A stretch of 64,000 nucleotides of DNA, taken from Sipunculus nudus (lineage: Eukaryota > Annelida > Sipuncula > Golfingiida > Sipunculidae). The position numbers and the translations under genes were made by a program. Below, piece by piece: positions 57,406-64,000 of this stretch. The stretch spans positions 44,898,714 through 44,962,713 of the forward strand of contig CM049320.1 of NCBI GenBank assembly GCA_026874595.1, in the 5' to 3' direction. The notes beneath the pieces are model-generated. The model was given only the letters and a program-made list of their open reading frames with translations, did not search any database and was not told where the DNA came from. Numbering within the stretch: position 1 is the stretch's first letter; each line of letters starts with the position of its first letter.

Positions 57406-57655
57406 GCATCAATAAATGTAAGGTTTAATTGCAGTTTAAGAGTTCAGTAAAACAGTCCAGACTTAGTCTTGGCAGGCTGCGGGTCGGTCGGTGTCCATGT
57501 CCAAATAAAAAAAAATATAGAAAACCGGTTCTCAAATGGAAATCAATATGAGACAAAGCAACCAAGGCAACCAACGCAATGTATCACTGCAAGGCAATTC
57601 ATGACCTGATATTATACGATACCGTAACATTATGAATATTGTATTTTTGGAGCCG

Positions 57656-57658
<3 letters not shown>
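57286..57658 (-). repeat. G1-family LTR remnant (unit 3)
   Basis: Same structure as 47868-48253 with a shorter, interrupted (TA)n. Confidence 0.85.
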
Positions 57659-57711
<53 letters not shown>

Positions 57712-57715
<4 letters not shown>

Positions 57716-57986
57716 ACGGATTTACCCTCCAGACTTGTGTTTGGGAGGGAATCCTAGACCTGTCAATTTAGTCAAGGGGAATTCCCCGTGGCTAGCCAGC
57801 CCTGCTTGGCGTATGGCTGGACTTAAGTAACTTGAGCAGGGGATACCCTGGTGATCAGGTGACCAAGTCTTGTCTCGCTTTCTCTGGTATACGCTTCTGG
57901 ACTGATAAGACGGTTTCTGTAGCTCTCATTAAGTATGTGACATAAATCAGCTTACATAGTATTTAATAAGTAGTCTTGTAGGTATC
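57712..57986. mobile_element. Left part of the 498-bp solo-LTR-like element (unit 3)
   Basis: Matches 48327-48602 and is truncated at GTAGGTATC. Confidence 0.8.
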
Positions 57987-59594
57987 TTATTACGGCGAAC
58001 ACGACATCCCCCTCCCATAAATATTTACGTTCGTTAATAATAATTATAATGGTGTACACCATCCGTATGCAAGTGTGTATATATTCCTTTTTTAAATTGT
58101 TATTATTGCAATTTTAGTTACCATTTAGTAATTCTTTGATTCTTGATGCTGGAAATAACAATATTTAAAATTATACAGTACTTGAAGGAATTGTCTGATA
58201 TGGCTGTATATTGCACTTATGTATTTATTATTCATAAATGGGTAAATGTGTATTTAAGAGGGGTTTTAAAGAGTTATTTTACTATGTTGAACGCATTATT
58301 CCAAAATTTTATTGATCTATAATAAGAAAGATTAATATAATAGATAAGGCTTGTAGAGTTTTATATCCAATATATATTTGATATGTATTACCAAAATGCT
58401 CAAGTAAATGCTAAAATGCAACATTTTCTTGGCGACGTCTTCACAGTATTATAAATAACTTTATAAACAACAAAATTCAAGCCGATATAGTCACCTAAGG
58501 AGAAAAATAAACTCTCAAGCAACACCATCTTTCATTATATAACCTTTTTCCTAAAATTATACTTTCCCTTTATATTTACAGAATATTTCCTTTGCTTATA
58601 ATTTGCGTTAAATATTGTAAATAGGCCTTTAAAAACTCTTAAATACACATTCATCCGTAATCATAGAAAGAACGGGACTAACTGCAGGCGGAATACTTGC
58701 AAAAAAATACATATGTCAAAAATGTTTAATGTTTTAGATGTAACAATTCCGGAAGTATCTTGCTACAGTCCAGGACCCCGTGCGGTAAAACGATCGAAAA
58801 CAAATTGGGTTCTAGTTGAATAATTACTTTCATCATGCCCTTGACTATGATATATTGATCATTTATAATATTTAAGTTTATTTTTGCAAAACTTAAATTA
58901 ATTTGTACACCGTCCACACGCGTTTTAGCATATATTTTATACAGTATGAATGTTCGTGCACGCGCGCGTGCTCGTATGCGCGCACGCGTTTTAGTAACAA
59001 CCGGTGATTCCGGTTAAATGACGTCACATCTGCTTGATCCACTGTACAAATTAATTAGTCTTCCAGTTCATGCATATACGCGCACATGGGGAAACACACC
59101 TTTTTTTACGCATATATATGTTAGCACAAACACATATATACGAGCACATGGAAACACAACTTTACTGCATGATGTCTGTCCTTACTTTCCTTGCTCAAAC
59201 ATGAGACTTATTTGATAATTACAACAACATTCACTTTTTTAAAAGGATCACATTTTAATAAGACGTACTATATCAACCTTGATTTATAGGAAAATTCAAG
59301 TACGTCCGACTACGTAGTACGAGTAATGCCAATTTGCGGCAGGTCACCTATATTGCACTTTTACCGATTATCCTTGGATAAATTAAGGCGAAACATGCCC
59401 AGAGGAGTTCGACAAAAACAAGTCAATTTTTACTTAAAACTAATGCTCTATCTTCTTTTCGGCTATATCTTTTGAAATTCCTTAGGTAATGTCTTGGCTC
59501 GTTGAATATTCCACGATTTCCTAAGAGGATCAGTAGATTCCGCGACACTCAAGGTGAAAGATGACGCCCACGTTTACAGTGGGCTGAGCCTATA

Positions 59595-60872
59595 GGTCAC
59601 GTGGTCCTATTTGTTTACATGCCCTGGGGTCACCAAGCCCTGAACCTGAAGGAGAGTAGTAAATGGTCTGGCTTTCTCTGGTTGGCTCTAGCCATCATGT
59701 GCTGGAGCATCAAAAACACCCCATTGTTTGATTTTTAAGTATGTTAAGCATAATTCCCAATAAAATTGACAGTATTGGTCAATTTTTTTTAAATCTATGG
59801 CCAATCAAAGAGATGTTGTCCAAATGCTTGTTTGGGACTGCTTGGTGGGGTATTTTGGGCTTCACTGCATTCGGGCCAGGATGGTTAAAAAAGGAGATAC
59901 ACAAGCCCCCTTTTTCTTGGTCAAGTTTGACTGAAGAAACAACAAATTCTCAGGTAAAAAAAAGTTTAATATCAGAATTTATTTTGAAAATTATTTAAAA
60001 GAGGCCCAAACCTCAGGTGTTTTATAGATGTTATATAGGGAAAATAAATACAACCACGTGTCCTTCACAAAAACCTGTCTTTACAATGTGGGTGATAATA
60101 CAGGCTGATCGCTGCCACAAAATTGTGCCTGAACTGATATTCTGAGTCTTTTCAGCTTATTCAAGTACTATATTCTTTATTTCCAGGCTGTTTTTATGAG
60201 AAAAACTTGGTTTTGGAAAGCGGATTCCTGACAGGTAAGAAACATGAACTGTCACTCTTTCTTCATACCATAACAAGACTGAATTACAATTCTAGGGCTG
60301 ATTTCAATAGGTAAACAACACTTTTTGGTGCCAGATTTGTATCGGCATTTCACTGGGAGTGGTGTGGATGACTTTTAGGGTGAATGGCCGTATTGGGGGG
60401 GGGGGGGGGCAGAATGATAAGGGAACAGGGGAACAAGTGGGGGGGGGGTAGAAGAGAGGAATTAATTTTTTTCTACTTTTGGTTCATGACTGGGCATACA
60501 CACACAAACATATATATATATATATATGTAAATATATAATTATTTATTTATTAATAAACCCCCATTTGTTTGCCCCCCATTTATTTGCCAAATTTGATGT
60601 TGCCAAATATCTTGACATACCATGTTTCTGTATATCATGTTTTATTTTTACATGGATTTTGTGCATGTTGACTCATTGCAAAAAAACATGGTGTTGTTAA
60701 AATGTGTCATTTGGTGAATTTTATGGCCTCACTGAATAAAAATCAATGGTATATGGCCAGTATGTGCAGTATTGTATAACAGCAGGCTCAAATAATTTCC
60801 CATGATTAGCATTTTCCTTATTTGACAGCATGGATTAACTGTCACCAGTTATTGTGTGGGTGTATATATATA

Positions 60873-60912
<40 letters not shown>

Positions 60913-60971
60913 TATGCATATATGTTCATATATATATGTTATATAGGGAAAATAAATACAACCACGTGTCC
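59595..60971. mobile_element. Z element copy 1: inverted-repeat transposon with a TATA target
   Basis: 1377 bp with ends GGTCACGTGGT and ACCACGTGTCC (10 of 11 paired), flanked by TATA on both sides (59591-59594, 60972-60975). Units 1 and 2 have the uninterrupted site GAGCCTATACGCACG (50978 onward and equivalent), so this is a clean insertion. A second copy of its right end (35 bp, 60030-60064) lies inside, so it may be composite. It contains a possible two-exon coding fragment at 59741-60234. No transposase is recognised. Confidence 0.75.
59741..60234 (+). other. Possible captured exons inside Z (unrecognised)
   Basis: An 85-codon open frame starts with ATG at 59741. At codon 71 it has a consensus splice donor (TCTCAG/GTAAAA, 59953/59954). 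Further on, a pyrimidine-rich acceptor (TTTATTTCCAG, ending 60186) precedes a 48-bp segment, GCTGTTTTTATGAGAAAAAC and on, that ends at another donor-like ACAG/GTAAGA. Joined in phase 0, the second segment meets TGA at its 15th codon. The peptide includes LFGTAWWGILGFTAFGPGWL, which I do not recognise. It could be a captured gene fragment or chance; repeated at 62544. Confidence 0.25.
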
Positions 60972-60977
60972 TATACG

Positions 60978-61081
60978 CACGATATCGTGTATATTGTGTA
61001 CTGCATACACGATATCGTGTATATTGTGTGCTGCATACACGATATCGTGCGTACAATTTCTTATGTACACGAATTATCGTG
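60978..61081. repeat. Palindromic 30-bp minisatellite, after Z copy 1
   Basis: Same array; directly follows the Z insertion. Confidence 0.95.
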
Positions 61082-62397
61082 TATATTGCTCCTTATACGC
61101 AGGGAGTTTCGTGCACACAAAAAGTTGCATGCTCGTTTGTCTGCACACAAAAATACACGACTGTAGAAATACGGTGGTAGGTAGTGATAACCCGTATTAA
61201 CTATTATTTTCCAGTACTTGTTCAAAATAATAGCAAAATCAACACATCTTTCTTGCTTTGAGAATGGTATTATCCCCTCTGGCCAACCGATAACGTCTGC
61301 AATTTTGAGTTACCAGAACTAAAATTAATTCAGATTTAGCGTCAGAACCCTGATAATGTGTAAAAAAAAAATAAAGATAAATCAAAATTACATAAAAGAA
61401 TGAGTCTGACACAAATGTGCTACCCGCCTAGTGCATGTCAAATGGAATTTCATAAAATAATGAAATAAGTTAGGGAAAATATAACTGCAGGCGGAATACT
61501 TGCAAAAAAATACATATGTCAAAAATGTTTAATGTTTTAGATGTAACAATTCCGGAAGTATCTTGCTACAGTCCAGGACCCCGTGCGGTAAAACGATCGA
61601 AAACAAATTGGGTTCTAGTTGAATAATTACTTTCATCATGCCCTTGACTATGATATATTGATCATTTATAATATTTAAGTTTATTTTTGCAAAACTTAAA
61701 TTAATTTGTACACCGTCCGCACGCGTTTTAGCATATATTTTATACAGTATGAATGTTCGTGCACGCGCGCGTGCTCGTATGCGCGCACGCGTTTTAGTAA
61801 CAACCGGTGATTCCGGTTAAATGACGTCACATCTGCTTGATCCACTGTACAAATTAATTAGTCTTCCAGTTCATGCATATACGCGCACATGGGGAAACAC
61901 ACCTTTTTTTACGCATATATATGTTAGCACAAACACATATATACGAGCACATGGAAACACAACTTTACTGCATGATGTCTGTCCTTACTTTCCTTGCTCA
62001 AACATGAGACTTATTTGATAATTACAACAACATTCACTTTTTTAAAAGGATCACATTTTAATAAGACGTACTATATCAACCTTGATTTATAGGAAAATTC
62101 AAGTACGTCCGACTACGTAGTACGAGTAATGCCAATTTGCGGCAGGTCACCTATATTGCACTTTTACCGATTATCCTTGGATAAATTAAGGCGAAACATG
62201 CCCAGAGGAGTTCGACAAAAACAAGTCAATTTTTACTTAAAACTAATGCTCTATCTTCTTTTCGGCTATATCTTTTGAAATTCCTTAGGTAATGTCTTGG
62301 CTCGTTGAATATTCCACGATTTCCTAAGAGGATCAGTAGATTCCGCGACACTCAAGGTGAAAGATGACGCCCACGTTTACAGTGGGCTGAGCCTATA

Positions 62398-63682
62398 GGT
62401 CACGTGGTCCTATTTGTTTACATGCCCTGGGGTCACCAAGCCCTGAACCTGAAGGAGAGTAGTAAATGGTCTGGCTTTCTCTGGTTGGCTCTAGCCATCA
62501 TGTGCTGGAGCATCAAAAACACCCCATTGTTTGATTTTTAAGTATGTTAAGCATAATTCCCAATAAAATTGACAGTATTGGTCAATTTGTTTTAAATCTA
62601 TGGCCAATCAAAGAGATGTTGTCCAAATGCTTGTTTGGGACTGCTTGGTGGGGTATTTTGGGCTTCACTGCATTCGGGCCAGGATGGTTAAAAAAGGAGA
62701 TACACAAGCCCCCTTTTTCTTGGTCAAGTTTGACTGAAGAAACAACAAATTCTCAGGTAAAAAAAAGTTTAATATCAGAATTTATTTTGAAAATTATTTA
62801 AAAGAGGCCCAAACCTCAGGTGTTTTATAGATGTTATATAGGGAAAATAAATACAACCACGTGTCCTTCACAAAAACCTGTCTTTACAATGTGGGTGATA
62901 ATACAGGCTGATCGCTGCCACAAAATTGTGCCTGAACTGATATTCTGAGTCTTTTCAGCTTATTCAAGTACTATATTCTTTATTTCCAGGCTGTTTTTAT
63001 GAGAAAAACTTGGTTTTGGAAAGCGGATTCCTGACAGGTAAGAAACATGAACTGTCACTCTTTCTTCATACCATAACAAGACTGAATTACAATTCTAGGG
63101 CTGATTTCAATAGGTAAACAACACTTTTTGGTGCCAGATTTGTATCGGCATTTCACTGGGAGTGGTGTGGATGACTTTTAGGGTGAATGGCCGTATTGGG
63201 GGGGGGGGGGGCAGAATGATAAGGGAACAGGGGAACAAGTGGGGGGGGGGGGGGTAGAAGAGAGGAATTAATTTTTTTCTACTTTTGGTTCATGACTGGG
63301 CATACACACACAAACATATATATATATATATATATATGTAAATATATAATTATTTATTTATTAATAAACCCCCATTTGTTTGCCCCCCATTTATTTGCCA
63401 AATTTGATGTTGCCAAATATCTTGACATACCATGTTTCTGTATATCATGTTTTATTTTTACATGGATTTTGTGCATGTTGACTCATTGCAAAAAAACATG
63501 GTGTTGTTAAAATGTGTCATTTGGTGAATTTTATGGCCTCACTGAATAAAAATCAATGGTATATGGCCAGTATGTGCAGTATTGTATAACAGCAGGCTCA
63601 AATAATTTCCCATGATTAGCATTTTCCTTATTTGACAGCATGGATTAACTGTCACCAGTTATTGTGTGGGTGTATATATATA

Positions 63683-63738
<56 letters not shown>

Positions 63739-63797
63739 TATGCATATATGTTCATATATATATGTTATATAGGGAAAATAAATACAACCACGTGTCC
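62398..63797. mobile_element. Z element copy 2
   Basis: Duplicate of 59595-60971 carried along in the 2803-bp tandem duplication; it is longer because of (TA)n and G-run expansion. Confidence 0.75.
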
Positions 63798-63803
63798 TAT
63801 ACG

Positions 63804-63907
63804 CACGATATCGTGTATATTGTGTACTGCATACACGATATCGTGTATATTGTGTGCTGCATACACGATATCGTGCGTACAATTTCTTATGTACACGAAT
63901 TATCGTG
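63804..63907. repeat. Palindromic 30-bp minisatellite, after Z copy 2
   Basis: Same array; directly follows the second Z copy. Confidence 0.95.
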
Positions 63908-64000
63908 TATATTGCTCCTTATACGCAGGGAGTTTCGTGCACACAAAAAGTTGCATGCTCGTTTGTCTGCACACAAAAATACACGACTGTAGAAATACGG

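Larger units (their letters stand above)
56241..59594. repeat. Tandem unit 3, with a different deletion, ending at the Z insertion
   Basis: Follows unit 2 in the same orientation. It keeps the LTR remnant and the left 275 bp of the 498-bp element (57712-57986), then jumps to the sequence equivalent to about 49378 of unit 1. It is interrupted at CCTATA (59589-59594) by the Z element. Confidence 0.88.
58681..61483. repeat. Second-level tandem duplication, copy 1 (2803 bp)
   Basis: Begins ACTGCAGGCGGAATACTTGC at 58681; the same sequence restarts at 61484. It includes part of unit 3, the first Z element and the palindromic minisatellite. The junction at 61480-61484 joins GGGAAAATATA directly to ACTGCAGG. 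Confidence 0.9.
61484..64000. repeat. Second-level tandem duplication, copy 2 (cut by window end)
   Basis: Near-identical to 58681-61200 with differences chiefly in (TA)n and G-run lengths. Confidence 0.9.

Overview
This window has the look of repeat-rich nuclear DNA from a marine invertebrate animal (a mollusc or other lophotrochozoan, or an invertebrate deuterostome; the sequence does not decide). It is AT-rich and full of metazoan retrotransposons (Ty3/gypsy, DIRS/Ngaro, L1-Tx1-like and CR1/L2-like LINEs), satellite arrays and (TA)n tracts. I found no RNA genes and almost no host coding sequence. The one host exon I can support is a 41-codon terminal exon at 2359-2481 that reads like the C-terminus of allantoinase.

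Layout. 1-2358: intron or flank. 2359-2481: allantoinase-like last exon. 3165-4136: broken CR1/L2-like LINE fragment, cut by a 43-bp satellite (4140-7850). A 41-bp relative of that satellite lies at 9258-10878. 10918 to about 35460: one minus-strand gypsy element (called G1 here), roughly 6.3 kb once its insertions are removed. The insertions are: a Mag-like gypsy element M1 (11875-21801, 5-bp target duplication GGTAT, identical 161-bp LTRs), which itself carries a Ngaro-like DIRS element N1 (16559-21523, split direct repeats A1...B1-A2-B2); an L1-Tx1-like LINE TX1 (22267-29597, 9-bp target duplication); a 5'-truncated CR1/L2-like LINE (30217-31087, 11-bp target duplication); and a small inverted-repeat element (about 32585-33119). 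35949 to about 41955: a minus-strand Gmr1-like gypsy element R1 whose pol order is protease-integrase-RT-RNase H instead of the usual gypsy order. 41979 to about 46004: a minus-strand K02A2.6-like gypsy element K1, split by a plus-strand solo LTR of the Gmr1-type family (42713-43469, target duplication TCTGG).

From 46823 to the end the window is a tandem array of about 5.1/4.3-kb units, followed by a second tandem array with a 2803-bp period. The units carry remnants of the G1 LTR family, a 498-bp solo-LTR-like element inside (TA)n, a palindromic 30-bp minisatellite, an alternating purine-pyrimidine block, and, just before each complete unit junction, a promoter-like module with phased heat-shock elements and a TATA box. 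A 1.4-kb inverted-repeat element (Z) sits in the last units; the earlier units preserve its empty site.

How it fits together. Reading frames and target duplications give a relative order: satellites, then G1, then M1, TX1 and the LINE fragment into G1, then N1 into M1. M1 has identical LTRs but a broken gag-pol, so it was probably mobilised in trans. Nothing here looks like a functional autonomous element. The strongest candidates for something new are the HSE-plus-TATA module in the tandem unit, the Gmr1-like domain order with a nearly contiguous integrase-RT join, and the exact internal duplications inside M1 and N1.
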